The notes: generated by a model not told the origin, from the letters alone. Positions 1 through 11,956 are shown, counted from the stretch's first letter. The stretch: 64,000 nucleotides of DNA from Priapulus caudatus (GCF_000485595.1 NW_014577765.1:1-64000), one strand, 5' to 3'. Made by a program: numbers and translations.

Positions 1-170
1 GGTACAATATATATGGTATACACAAAGTTGTACCAAGACTTGTACATACACAGAAGTGTACCACTAACCCTAACCCTAAACATACCTCATATAATAATGT
101 AAACATAATACTAAACAACCTAAAACTATCTCGGGTAGATATCTGCAGTACTTGATACGACAACGACCCC
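1..170. mobile_element. Truncated copy of a GGGTCGT-ended miniature element with telomere-like motif
   Basis: The stretch matches, in the same order, the element at 60,309-60,611: a GTATACACAAAG segment, a CAGAAGTGTACC segment, two CTAACC units, an AAACATACCTCATATAA segment, and the right end TACGACAACGACCC. Only the right part is present because the window starts inside it. It carries no coding capacity. The CCCTAACCCTAA motif is part of the element and does not mark a chromosome end. Confidence 0.6.
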
Positions 171-179
171 ATCTGAGTT

Positions 180-262
180 AGTACCGGTCCACCGGAGCCC
201 CCCAACTCTCAAGTGGCACATATACCTACCCTATTTTGTAGGTAGTGCCCCCCCGTCGGGTG
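180..262. repeat. Fragment of a GGCACATACCTACC-type repeat
   Basis: The segment GTGGCACATATACCTACCC followed by a GTGCCCCCCC stretch resembles the right end of the longer element at 17,808-18,100. It looks like a truncated copy of the same dispersed family. Confidence 0.4.
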
Positions 263-269
263 TGCATGT

Positions 270-2005
270 GTGCGTGTATGTGTGTGCGCGTGCATGTGTG
301 TGTCTATACATCGCTTCATCTTATCTATATTATCTTCGCTTTATTCTATAATTCATCTTATCACATCGTATAATAAGTAATGCGCGTGTGTGCGGGTCGA
401 GTCGCTGATGGCTAACTGGAAGACTGAATATAGCTAACATTAGTCATTAATTCCCGGTCTTTTCTCGTGGCTTTTGCTTACAAATTATTGCGATATGTAC
501 GATTATACCAGAAGTAGATAATAGGGACCCCTATTACTTACTTCTGATTATACGTATCTGTATAGCATAATATCATATATATATATATATAATGTTATCT
601 ATTTATACAGTTTCCATGGTCAGAATCATAGAGCTCTTCCTCAACAGCTGTTTATGTGCGTCATACACTGTATCAAATTACTATCAATCAAAGGTATCAA
701 TGAACAGAACGTTTCTCTACGACACGACAGGTGGCAGCAGAGCAGCAAACATGGAAACGTGCGTACGGTAAACACAATTTTGGTTAAGCTATTTCGATAT
801 AAAGTTATTCAACTGTACGTGGAACGATTAGATAATCGGTCTTCAAGGTAACGCACGCGTTATTTAAATGAAATATTGTTCGCGTTGATAATTCTGTAGG
901 CTGTAAAATTGTATCGAAACGAACAGCTGAAGGGCGTTTGATGGACGAGTTGTCACCAGAGGCAGTCCACAGTGCCAGTCATTGACCTTTGCGTTGTTAC
1001 AACTTACAAGGTTTGCTTGGCTCAGCACAGTACTCACTGACTTGGCAGTATTGGCTGGGAGCCTAGGTAAAATTGTATGTTTAATGCTGGTTTTTCTGCT
1101 GTGCATTTCATTATGTAATTAAACTAAACTTGGAATTTGGATAGGTACGGTAGGCCTACCGTAGGCCTACAGTGCACGAATCAGTCGAATGAAGTTAAAA
1201 TGAATATTAAAATGAAAATTTATATTCATATTCATAAATATGAATATTAATATGAAGTTATTATAATCTACATATGCCAATAAAGAACTCTAAATATATA
1301 TATAAAATTAAGGAATTTTCCGTACTATGATGAACCTATATCATATCGGGAGTGAATAATAATAGCGCAGTATGACTCGCTCGAAACACAAGAAATTCAA
1401 CATTTCCATGCTCAATTTACCTATGATTTATTACGTGAAATCCAATAAACATGACATCAGAACTAGCGGTGAACATCCAACTTGTCCTCACACTTTACTG
1501 TGTATATATACCTCTTATTATGTAGTTATAGCTTCGAACGTCAGACGTGGTTTCAATTATGTGCACAGCCAAGTGACTGTCGATCCCACACTGTAAGCGC
1601 GAACAAGAGGCAGATTGCTCTGAGACAGCTGTTGGCGGGTTTCGGCAGGGATTTAAATGCAACTTGCAAAGACGCACGTGCTTCTATGTGTGCAGGCTCC
1701 CTGCACCGACCGCTGGCTCTAACCCACTGCCGAACCCCGCCAACTGGTGTCTCAGTGCAAGCTGCCTCTTCTTCTTATTAGATTTCACGTAATAAATTTA
1801 AATTTAATCTCTCTTTCGTGCAACTAGTTATAACTTAATTTTAAATAAGCTAAACCAGTAATTATCAAATATACTTACAACTAAATTCGCTATTCCGCAC
1901 GTTGATCAGTAACATGGATGCAGCCACCAGACAATGCTCCTCGAGTGGCTAGTTCAGACGTGCTTTGACGCCACATTTTTATACGGCTTGTGTACCCAAG
2001 GAACC
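270..2005. other. Intergenic stretch, no gene recognised
   Basis: AT-rich sequence with short open frames that match nothing I recognise. It holds a small palindrome at 510-545 (listed separately), short AT runs near 575-590, and a GTAGGCCTAC repeat near 1,150-1,170. Confidence 0.5.
510..545. repeat. Mini-palindrome, AGAAGTA-type
   Basis: A 36 bp inverted repeat: left arm AGAAGTAGATAATAGGG pairs with CCCTATTACTTACTTCT with two mispairs and almost no loop. The flanks TTATACC and GATTATAC are also weakly symmetrical. It belongs to the group of short palindromes sharing an ARGAGTnnATAAT-like outer arm. Confidence 0.6.
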
Positions 2006-4741
2006 TTAAAGGCATAAGACGACCATTGATTATGCAATTTTAACGAATGCTACAGTAACTGGCACCTTGTGTAGTTAATAAGTACATTACCTTATAGCCA
2101 AACGCGTATTAGTTTGTCCAATATCACTGCTGGTTACTAAGAAATATCCAATTGAAATCCGCGGTCAAATAAATCCGTTGTTGACAGTTACAACCCGCCA
2201 TGCCGGCTATGACCGGCTGTAACCGGCGAGGCGGTGTCATACAGATTATAGTGCACCGGACATTTTCGCACGTATGCTCGGCCGTCAGTGATTTCGATCC
2301 TTGTGGTCTGAGTGCGCATGTCCGTACGTTATGTTTTACTCTTGGGATTCGGGAATAAATGTATATATATACGAAGATCTTGAGATTACAAGCAACATAT
2401 AATATTGTGAAAAGGATATGCCGTCACTGCCGTCACTAGGCAAACAATTTACCCGGGACAAACGATTCGATGCCTCAACATCCTGTAGCAAATGCAGGGC
2501 CCTAGCTAGAGATTTTTTTTTTCTGTAGCCAAACAATTAGCGCAGAATCAATTTTCATTAGGCCAATTTGGATTCCTGTTAGCCACATCTGTAGCCTAAC
2601 ATTTTATGAGCACAAACAGGCCGATAAATAATTTTTTCTTTTCTGTTATTTTTTCACAAACTTTTATATGCATGAAGTACAAAACTACACTTATTTAATG
2701 CAAACAAACTATTATTCACCACCTGTCTATGACTGAGACACTAACACTATGACATTCACCACCAATGACTCTGACTGACTGACAGAGACATTCAAATTGT
2801 CTGAATTTTTTTTCTTCACTGCTGGACAAGGAAATTCTCCTATCTTTTCTAGCACACCACTGGAACATGCACTTTTTCAAAGTCAAACATCTTCTTCTGG
2901 GCCTTCAAATTTTGATGGTTAGAATGTCACAAAACACTTTCTGTTTTCAGGTGATTTTCTCAGAGCTGTTTTAACCAAATTATGTCTGCTAAAACCCCTC
3001 TCCACATCAACTGTTGTGGATGGTAGGGTCACAAAACAACTACTTTTTACAGTACCTGACGCACAATACGCACGCACGCGCATGCCACGTACGCACGCAG
3101 CGCGCGCAGTACAGTATAGGCAGTACTATACACACATTATATGTTATTTACAGTAATACTAATTTTTACAGAAGAAGCTTCTTCACAGCACATGCAGTGA
3201 AAAAAATACACGGGGGCTTGGGGCGAATTAGCCCCCGAAAATGCCAAAAAGAGCCCCCGTAAATTTGCATAGAGTTCAATTGCAAACCAAATTTTAGAGT
3301 GCTATTTTCCTGCACGCGAGCTTGAAAAGTAGCCCCCAAAAATAAATCATAAAATAAATAAATAAAATTTTTTCCCCTGAGCACATGCATATATATACTC
3401 TACTACTTTTGTAACTTCGGGATGCTATTGAACCAGAAAAATTAGCTGCTCATCAAAGCTGACTATATTCCCCAGTTAGTACTTATCAGCTTTTACTACT
3501 TTTTACAGTACCTCACACACAGTACACACACAACACACACCTACACGCACGCACACGCACGCACGCACGCGCGCCGCACACACACACACATGCGTGCACG
3601 CACAGGCGTAGTAAAAATCATTTGACTTTTGCCAGCGCCGTTGCCGTGCCGTGCCGTGTGTGGAGACAGGCCTTTTTTAAACCCCAGGGTTTCTTCTGAG
3701 GGGAAATTAGACAACGGTGGTAATGCACAGTTTGGGGAAAAACGCACATGATGGATTCAAAGGCGTGCAGTAGGCACGAATGTGGATTCTGCAGGCAGAC
3801 GCGGAGGAGAGAGGTATAGAAGGGTTCTGGGGGTCTCCCCAGCAAAATTTAAAACATTTGAATGTCTTAGACTGCATTTTTGATGCCGCCCAAAAATAAA
3901 AATTTCACCCTTTAGTTTAAATCTTACTCTGTTAGCAGACCTACTAAGTCTCACGCTGCGCATTTCGTGGGAGACTCACGCATCTGCACCCATTCTCCCG
4001 CCTCCGCCGCAGATGCTCTACGCATTCTCACGCATTCACGCCAAAGAAAAAAAAAAAGAAAAAAGCAGCCCGCGACACCCTGTTACTCACGTCCGTGGCT
4101 GTGCACATCGTGGCTCGTGCTTGCTTACTGGACGGCATTGATTGAAGTACGGGAGTGGGGGTGGTGGAGGCGAATGCACTGATTGTTACAGTCGCGCGTG
4201 TGTGGTTATTGCTGTATATCTATAGGGTGGCACCGCGCTGGTATGAGAGAGCGACAGCAAAACTTTTCCGCATCGAGGAAAAAGCTGCAATCGGGAATGA
4301 AACCGCCGCCGCCGCCGGGAATGTGCGGCACGCAAAAAGAAACATTGCTGTTTCGACGATCAAATATGATCGATGTTTGCTGGGTCATGTTTATTACGGG
4401 AAAATTACGTTCGTCACTTTTTTCGCGCAAATAAGACTTTCAATCGCCAGATTACTAATTTGTTCGCCATTGGCGAATTGGCGAGTGGTAGCGAGGGCCC
4501 CTGACATGTGAGGTCACGCGAACCGAAATCGATGTTTATTTTGTTGGCAATAAATTTAGCGTTGGCGCCAGATTACACGAATTTACGGATTTCAATTAGA
4601 CATTTCTTAGTAATTAGCAGTGATATTGGACAAACTAATACGCGTTTGCTATAAGGTAATGTACTTATTAACTACACAAGGTGCCAGTTACTGTAGCATT
4701 CGTCAACTTTGGCATAATCGATGGAAATATTATGCCTTTAA
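2006..4741. mobile_element. DNA transposon-like unit with 156 bp terminal inverted repeats
   Basis: The segment 2,006-2,161 is found inverted at 4,586-4,741, with about 85-90% identity by eye. Both outer ends read TTAAAGGCATAA (as TTATGCCTTTAA on the right), so the unit may end at AGGCATAA with a TTAA target duplication, as in piggyBac-like elements. Alternatively TTAA is simply part of the ends. No intact transposase is visible inside. The interior holds an antisense relic of a hAT-like transposase (2,835-3,020), CA/CG-rich simple repeat at 3,515-3,606 and fragments of other repeats. It is probably a non-autonomous or composite element. Confidence 0.6.
2835..3020 (-). pseudogene. hAT-like transposase C-terminal fragment (decayed)
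   Basis: Read on the minus strand from about 3,020, one frame gives VDVERGFSRHNLVKTALR followed by a short tail and a stop near 2,921. The ERGFS...N.(I/V)KT..LR pattern is the signature of the C-terminal dimerisation region of hAT-family transposases and related host proteins. Downstream sequence continues in another frame (a QKKMFDFEKV stretch), which indicates a frameshift. There is no start, no RNase H-like core and no zinc finger. It lies inside the long-TIR unit at 2,006-4,741 but need not encode that unit's transposase. Confidence 0.55.
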
Positions 4742-5329
4742 TCTAGTGCAGCGTAATCAACTGGGCATATACCGATACAATCTAATTGTATCTCTATGAA
4801 TGTTCACATATCAGACCTTATTACTAGAATAACACTCTTTCTATATTAACATGGTCAAAATAAAAATGTAAAAATTATTAAAACATGATTTGTCCTGAGT
4901 GTGAATGATAAATCCGATGGCTCCCAGAGCTCCTATAATTCCTATATTTTCTATAGTTTTATAGGAGTTGCCTATATTTTGGGGAAAATTGTTATAAATC
5001 CTATATATTTGACTGGTTGCCAAACCATGTGACTGTATTATCTGTATGATCAGCAGTAAATTTTGGATTTTCTGTATCTGAAATTGAAATGTTCTATAAC
5101 AATATTTGCAATATCTCATCTCTGATGCAACTGGGCCCTTTTTCCACGAAATGCTGATCTGCAAGATTTGAAAGAGGCTCCAAATACGCCATATACACCC
5201 GTCAGTATGATGAGACAACAAATGCACAGGGATGAAAACAGCTGGATATCGCTATCCGTTACTGGTCACCAACTTATGGCAAAATTGTAATCCACCATTT
5301 GAAAAGCTACCTAATAGGACATGTTACAT

Positions 5330-6205
5330 ATACTGCCGCAGGTGGACTTCAAGGTCACTTCCAACCAAGTAGGCGACAAGGATCTGGACATTGGGGACAA
5401 AACACGTCTGACAATGAAGACTCGTGACTGGCAAGGAGAAACCGGTTCTCCTGGGAGCTAGGGCATTCTTCACCTCTGCCACAGAACAAATACTTGGGAA
5501 AATGCCTTGCTTTCACGGACATAGACGTGGATGAAGTTGATGATCAGTGGAGACTATACCAACAGGAAACTGTGCGCCAGGAATTGGTATATTATGACAC
5601 CACAGTTGAAGAGGAGGTGAGAGAGAAACGAATTGCCACCTACTGGAAAAATATCAGTAAGATCTCGCATTCCAACAGACAAAAGAAATTCCCTGCATTA
5701 CAACGAGGTGTCAAAGCTGTGCTGACTTTGGCTCGTGGCAGCGCTGACATAGAAAGAGGTTTCTTACAGAGTGGGAAAAGTGTAACCGCTGACAGAGTGA
5801 AGCATCCATCAACGCTCTCTGCTGTACAGCAGATGGACTGAAGCTCTTCGGCAACAAGCCCCACACAGTGACAATCACGAAAGAGTTTATAGCCAAGGGA
5901 CGATCTGCTCACATGCACTATGTGAATCGGATTGAATAAGAACGACAGAAGAAGGAAGATGATCGGCGTAAACGAAAACTTCAAGAGGATGAGAGGAAAG
6001 AAAAGGACGAAAGAGACAGAAGAACAACACAAATGAGCAACGACCTGAAAGACAGGCATGGCGAGCTAGCCAAAGAAGAAACTGCACATCAGGAGAAGTT
6101 AGATGTTGGAAACACACTTCTCGTGGAGGCCAACTATAAACTTAAGAAAGCCATTGCATCGAAGAACCTGAAGGAAGCCTCTGTGGCGCAGACCGGCCAT
6201 GACTG
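5330..6205 (+). pseudogene. hAT-like transposase or derived protein, 3' part, multiply disrupted
   Basis: Three frame segments join into one recognisable tail. The first (about 5,340-5,457) includes VDFKVTSNQVGDKDLDIGDK and ends at a stop. The next (5,494-5,841) contains KFPALQRGVKAVLTLARGSA then DIERGF and SGKSVTADR, the hAT-type dimerisation signature. The last continues with a NKPHTVTITKEFIAKGRSA-like stretch and a very charged helical tail (RKRKLQEDERKEKDERDR) ending near 6,205 at TGA. An in-frame TAA after NRIE (near 5,939) and at least two frameshifts break it. The N-terminal half is missing. Flanks at 4,930-5,000 and 6,470-6,560 both carry repeated CCTATATTT motifs, possibly the remains of element ends. 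Confidence 0.6.
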
Positions 6206-6560
6206 AGGCTGCAAAGTAAAATATTTGCCAAGCTACAAAAACAATGGAGAAGACCCAGGAGAAACAGAAAACTGTAGAGAAAAGAAAACAGATTCTAATA
6301 GATTCATATGTGGAAAAAAAAGCAAAGAAATAGCTGTGGCCTAGTTGAGATGTGAACGCATCGCTGAATATGGACTATCATAGCAGGGACAAACCAGTTT
6401 TCCTGTTACCAAGTATATACCTGTGTATAAAAGTTGAACACAGATCGGCCAACACTTTTATTAAATACGCCAAAATGCCCTATAATAAGCATATGAGTTG
6501 TCCTATAAACTCCTATATTTGAGAATAAACAGTCCTATATTTCCTATATTTGAATGATCA

Positions 6561-7184
6561 AAATGTGCTGGGAGGCATTAATTAGTGATATAGCAGAATA
6601 CAACTTTGTAACTGTTCACCTAGCCAAATGTTGCTAGATGTGCATTAACCTAATATAATAGAAATAACTGGAATGGTGGAAATGACCTAATGAAGGGGAA
6701 AATATTGAAAAGAAACAGGCACATAAATATATAAAAACAGCTGGAAATTAAGACGTCTATTTGACAGTTAGGGTATGTCAGAGGATTTTTAGCTTTATAT
6801 TTGTAGGTATGTTGCACTCGACATACATTAAAGGCTTCGGGGAAAACTCTGGGTATGTCATGGATTTCGTTCAACTGTTAATCAATAATCCATTAATGTC
6901 TTATATCTTTGCAGATATAGCAACCTTAACAGTCATGATGTCATAACAGACAGCATCCCAGTGTTCTTCCACGACATGTGATACCTCTCTCTACGTAACA
7001 CATCTGCCCTCGTGAGTTGTTCCATCTAGTCAAGAACCATGCATCTTCCTACTAAAGAGCAGCTTCGGGGGATGGCGTAAGTCGGACGTTGAAACGACGA
7101 CATCCACACAAAAGCTCCTGCAGGGGGCGCCTGTGATACGCCTCGAGTCGCCCACTCTGTTTGCGCCGCGCCGCCGTCGCCAAG
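6561..7184. other. Intergenic region and proximal upstream region of the carrier gene
   Basis: No gene is seen in 6,561-7,000. The last 180 bases are more GC-rich (CTGCAGGGGGCGCCTGTG, GCGCCGCGCCGCCGTCGCC) and lie directly before the SLC25A44 start. This suggests a TATA-less promoter and 5' UTR, although no transcription start can be fixed from sequence alone. Confidence 0.4.
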
Positions 7185-9326
7185 ATGGAAAACGATGACT
7201 TTCTAGTGGGCATCATCGATGACATCATCGCGCATCAGTTCACGCCGCAGCTGCCGAGTCAGCGGCGTTCATTCGCGGCCGAGGACGAGCTGCGGACGAT
7301 CGACTGGCACATGCTGGACAAGCACAAGTTCTACCCGCTCAGCATGACGACTTCGTTCAGCATCCGCTGCCTGCTCTACCCGTTCACGGTCATCAAGACA
7401 CGCCTGCAGATCCAGCGGCAGAAGACGCTCTACAAGGGAACGTTCGACGCTTTCTACAAGATCCTGCGCTACGAGGGACCGACGGGTCTCTACAAGGGCT
7501 TCTGGATCAACAGCATCCAGGTTGTGTCCGGCGTTGGATACGTCACGACGTATGAGGGAGTGCGGCACATGCTGTCGACTTACACCAGTTTGAAGGACAA
7601 CAAGAAGATCCAGGCGATGGCAGGGGGAGCCTGCGCGTCCCTCGTCGGGCAGACGATCATCGTCCCGTTTGACGTCGTCTCGCAGCACATGATGGTGATG
7701 GGTCAATTCTCCGGACGCAACCGGCCGTCGCAGGTCACCGTGCCGACCCTCGGCATCACCGTAGACCTGCGTAGAGGCAGCACGTTCAACGTCTCCATGG
7801 CGATCATCAGGGAGCTGTACAAGAACGATGGCCTCGGGGGATTCTACCGCGGCTACGGGGCCTCCATCATGTGCTTTGTGCCAAACAGTGCACTCTGGTG
7901 GATGTTCTACCACTTATATGCAGGTGTGGCGCGAATAGGAATTATATGTGGAAGTAAAACTAGCTCCACGTGTGTTTGTTTGCGATATTTGGTAGTCGAT
8001 GTGCGGTGATGTGTGAGGCCAATCGTTGTAGCAATGTTAGTTGATGCTGTAATATGAACTAAATATTCTCAGTTTCAGAATCTGATTTGAGTTTTTGTAT
8101 TCGAAATTTGCCATTTCACTTGCCAGCAGTCACTTCTCATTCTCAGTAATAATACGAATAACCTTGATATTTTTTCCTTTGTGTTTAGATGCGCTAAATC
8201 ACCTGACGCCAAACTACGTTCCACATCTACTAATTCAGTGTGTAGCTGCACCACTAGGTGGAGCCACTACAGCTTTATTGACAAACCCTCTAGATATCAC
8301 CAGAGCCAGAATTCAGGTATGTCACAGTCGAGTAACAACAGTGATTAACTGTTATACGACAGCCAGCCGAGAATATTTACGTGATACTCAGACGGAGTAC
8401 ATAAAATAAGAGAAAGCATTAAATTTAAAAGGAATTATATGTTCTTTATTAATAGGTTATAGCTTGCCTTATTCACAGTTTAACAACCATATCATTTTTA
8501 TCACGATACGAACGCTGTGTATCGATTATCGTATCGTGGGCCGCTGTATCGCGCGGTTCACCGATGTATCAGTGAATCGTTACACTACTCCCTGTGATAG
8601 CTTCATCTATGTATCGCTACTCACCGATGTATCAGTGAATCGTTACACCCCTACCTGTGATAGCTTCATCTATGTATCGCTACTCACCGATGTATCCGTG
8701 ATCTGTTACACTACTCCTGTGATAAGCTTCATCTATGTATCGCTACTCACCGATGTATCAGTGAATCGTTACACCCCTGTGATAGCTTCATCTATGTATC
8801 GCTACTCACCGATGTATTAGTGAATCGTTACACCCTATCTGTGATAGCTTCCATCTATGTATCGCTACTCACCGATGTATCAGTGAATCGTTCACCTACT
8901 CCTGTGATAGCTTCATCTATGTATCGCTACTCACGATGTATCAGTGGAATCGTTACACCCCTACCTGTGTATAGCTTCATCTATGTATCGCTACTCACCG
9001 ATGTATCAGTGAATCGTTACACCCCTACCTGTGATAGCTTCATCTATGTATCGCTACTCACCGATGTATCAGTGAATCGTTACACCCCTACCTGTGATAG
9101 CTTCATCTATGAACGAATCTTGGCTTTGTTATGCTAGGTGGAGCGGCATCCGTTGATGTGGACGGTACGGAAGCTGTGGAGGCAGGAGAGGATGGCTATC
9201 TTCACGAAGGGTTTGAGCGCCCGCATCATCCAGTCTCTATGCTTTTCATTCTTCATCATCCTCGGCTACGAAAGCATCAAACGCATGAGCGTGAAAGAGG
9301 AGTATAAAAGCGAGGTTCATTGGTGA
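7185..9326 (+). CDS. SLC25A44: Solute carrier family 25 member 44-like mitochondrial carrier (3 exons)
   Basis: Exons 7,185-7,923, 8,189-8,316 and 9,138-9,326 (stop TGA) join in phase into 351 aa. Introns are GT-AG. The start ATG has a good context (CAAGATGG). The protein shows the three-fold mitochondrial carrier pattern: DWHMLDKHKFYPLSM, then YPFTVIKTRLQ (P-x-D/T-x-x-K/R type motif), VPFDVVSQHMM and TNPLDITRARIQ, plus FYRGYGAS and FTKGLSARI. SLC25A44 is known as the inner-membrane importer of branched-chain amino acids in vertebrates; the same role is inferred here. The usual length is about 314 aa. The extra length is mostly an N-terminal extension of about 40 residues (MENDDFLVGIIDDIIAHQ...) before the conserved DWHMLDK start. 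Intron 2 holds a large minisatellite. Family assignment is firm; the exact substrate is inferred. Confidence 0.92.
8565..9112. repeat. Minisatellite in SLC25A44 intron 2 (about 9 units of 61-63 bp)
   Basis: Units share GATAGCTTCATCTATGTATC then GCTACTCACCGATGTATCAG and TGAATCGTTACAC. About nine copies follow each other, with small indels near the CCCCTACCTG part. The unit happens to be open in two frames, producing spurious repetitive peptides (TDVSVNRYTP...). It ends 25 bp before exon 3. Confidence 0.85.
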
Positions 9327-9359
9327 AATAATTAGTGAGGTGAGGAATGCAGAAAAGTA

Positions 9360-9365
9360 AATAAA
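9360..9365 (+). promoter_or_regulatory. Candidate polyadenylation signal of SLC25A44
   Basis: AATAAA begins 33 bases after the stop codon. This would give a very short 3' UTR; another site further downstream cannot be excluded. Confidence 0.45.
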
Positions 9366-11217
9366 AAGCAGCAGTTGCCCTGGTATTAGGCGCGAATTGT
9401 AGTCAGCCTCTATTTTATATTTGACAGTTTTTAGTTCCGATATGTGTGGATATAGGAAATTGATTAAATGTCAAAGATAGAATAGTATCCATCTAATAAT
9501 GTAACACACGGTGAGTTGGAGTAAACCTCTTGTTAAGTACCTGCAATGTGAGTTTGAACTTCTATCAGCCATCGTAAAGTCACTAGGGTAGAGCAAGTCT
9601 AAGCTAGTCATGAAGGGTAAATTAATAGGTAGGTAGATGTTGAGTATACTAGATGCTGACTGAGTGATGTATTTGGAGATTCTTTTGGCAAGTTATGAGC
9701 TGTAGCACAGGGAACCACGTTCTCTTGGGCAAACCACAATTAAGACTGGTTAAAGGCTTCCATATTTATCTAGGTGGGTGATATGGTATTTAAATGAGTT
9801 GTGGTAGAGATTTCACTGCCTTGTTGATGTCAAAACATATATAACTGTAACACTATCTCACTGCATGCCAATCAGAGCCACTGGTAGTGATAATTTCAAG
9901 AATTAGTTTTACTAATGTTTTCAATTGTTATAGTGTCTAGAGCCGTGATACTTAGTGATCATGTAGAAGTATAGGCAGTCATATTTTTCTAGTACATAAA
10001 ATTAGGAAGTATCATAACTTGTAGGATTGTGCTTGCATTTGCTAGTTTACTAATTAATTATAACAATTAGTAAGGACAACCAGGCTACTTGATGAGTGAT
10101 GTCGAAACATCCGTAGGTTACTTGGTAATGGGAAATTCATTGCATGCAGTGTATAAAGTAAATGTGAGTAGGAGGTAGCTAGCATCACAATGCATGTTTC
10201 AGAGATATAGTGCGGTGACATTAATTTCATTCGTGAATGGCAGCAGCTGTTTAATGTTAGCAGTTCTGCTTAACAATGTACGTATATTTTAATGCTAAGT
10301 GGCAATCTGTGCAGTGGCCGGCACAATGTACGTAGCGAATGTTTTTGGAGAAAAAGTCCATTGAAGTGCAAGCTATGCTTATGCTTAGTTGCAATAATTT
10401 TAACTGTTATACATATATTTGTCCGACAGATATATGTTTATAGTGTTCTGCGTCCGGTTATTTTATGAGCTGATATATTGTGTAGACAGCAATTCAGATA
10501 GATGTGAAGGAGACCAGGGTGGCTACTGTGGTGTAACCGTGTTCTATGTGCTGATGCTGTCATTTCGCTGCAGTGAAGGCTGCGTGAGGATCCTTACATG
10601 CTTTATAGAATGTGATTAAATATATATGTTATTAGGAGTGAATAAAAACAAAGTTTGTTTTCATTCACTCCTGATGTTATATGTATACGTGATACACGCT
10701 GAAGCATGACATATATATATAGAACGCATTACCGTATGTGTTACATGTATGTTATATATGTTATGCATATATGGTTTATGTATATGTTATGTATATTAGC
10801 TTTGTCATGAATTTTTTCTTTTTAGTGCATATTTTTTGTAGGCAGATATTCCCTATTGTTGTTGCACCAAGCAGAAGAAGTAAAGACATAATATATTAGT
10901 GCTCACTGTAAGTGTGTGCTAAATTTGCAAAATACCACACATGGCCAGTGTAACCGTGCACATTAGCTGGGCAGTAAGTTATATCTGCATCGTGTCGCGA
11001 TAGTTTTATAGTCTGTAGGATTCGCCTACAAGCAATACAACACTTCCTAGCAAAACGTTGTTATGCTCTTATGTTTGATTGCGAGCTGCATGTGTACAAG
11101 TGCTTGCTAGCCCGCGGTGAACATCAATCGCTGCTGTTCCAGCTATGTTACGCTGGGTGGGGGGGGGGGCAGAACGAACCTAGTGTTGTAACTAAAAGAC
11201 GGAATATGCTAAAACCT
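9366..11217. other. Intergenic, no gene recognised
   Basis: AT-rich sequence with no supported coding region. It contains a short palindrome (10,634-10,672) and runs of ATATAT/TATGTTA near 10,705-10,800. Confidence 0.5.
10634..10672. repeat. Mini-palindrome, AGGAGTGAATAA-type
   Basis: A 39 bp palindrome centred on 10,653: AGGAGTGAATAAAAACAAA pairs with TTTGTTTTCATTCACTCCT, with 18 of 19 pairs and a single-base centre. Outer arms match the AGGAGTGAATAATA motif seen elsewhere in the window, while the inner bases are its own. Confidence 0.75.
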
Positions 11218-11956
11218 GGGGCCCGTTGTCAGAAACAAAACTAGTCTTAACATTAGCCTAGACTCGTAGACCGTTGACAGAAACATCGTAAAGTTACGAG
11301 AATGAAACATCCTCGCAAATTTCCTCTTACCATTAGAGAGCCGAGACCCTCTCGTATTCGTAACTTAACTTTTTTGCAAATAACGCATTTACACAAAGAA
11401 TTGCAATTATATTGATATTATATTTTATAATAATTAGTAAAAGACGTTTTCATGGAAAACACATCAGAAACACTACTTAGCTATCGATCGTCTGCCAAAA
11501 CAAACGTGTGGAAGTGACGTTTGTTCTCTCTTCTTTTTTTTATTTTGATGAGTCCTAGCGCTCGCTTCTTGTCTTGATGTGCAGACGACTGAGACGTGAG
11601 CGCGTCGTTGTTTCATCAGATATTATTTATAAGTGGTTAACCATCATAATATTCATAAATTGCTGTGATGTACAATAAACGTGATTTTGGGGATTTTGGG
11701 GAGTTTTGTGATCGATTCTCATCCAATCAGCAGCCTTGTGACAGCAAAATATCAGGAGCTAATAATGACAAATTTGTCATTATTAGCTTCTGAAAATATC
11801 AAGTTTCTGTTATCATGAGTTTTCACATCATCATGGCTGCGATGCGTTTCTGTCGACGCCATTCTCGTAACATTAACATTGTCATTAGTCGTAACTAAGT
11901 GCTATATTAGCATTAATATTAGCATTAACTGAACGATGTTTCTGACAACGGCCCCC
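11218..11956. mobile_element. Non-autonomous DNA transposon with GGGGCCCGTTGTCAGAAAC ends
   Basis: The left end GGGGCCCGTTGTCAGAAACA is mirrored by TGTTTCTGACAACGGCCCCC on the right, giving about 20 bp inverted repeats. Further imperfect inversion extends inward (TTAACATTAG and CTAATATTAGCATTAA-like blocks). A possible 3 bp CTG target duplication flanks it, but it overlaps the G/C run and is ambiguous. No transposase is encoded. A 42 bp palindrome (11,752-11,793) lies inside. Confidence 0.65.
11752..11793. repeat. Mini-palindrome, TCAGGAGCTAATAAT-type
   Basis: The core 11,757-11,788 (AGCTAATAATGACAAA then its exact complement) is a perfect 32 bp palindrome. Including the flanks TCAGG/TTCTGA it reaches 42 bp with one mispair. 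It is nested in the element at 11,218-11,956. Confidence 0.8.

Noticed and set aside
4841-5227. 128-codon minus frame, Ile-rich
   Set aside because: AT-rich, no recognisable domain, and it overlaps the CCTATATTT repeat region upstream of the transposase relic.
7269-7913. 214-codon frame on the minus strand
   Set aside because: An exact antisense shadow of SLC25A44 exon 1, GC-rich in the third position, with no recognisable domain.
8464-9137. Two consecutive frames of 118 and 105 codons with TDVSVNRYTP repeats
   Set aside because: They are translations of the intron 2 minisatellite of SLC25A44. The carrier's exons 2 and 3 flank it in phase without it.
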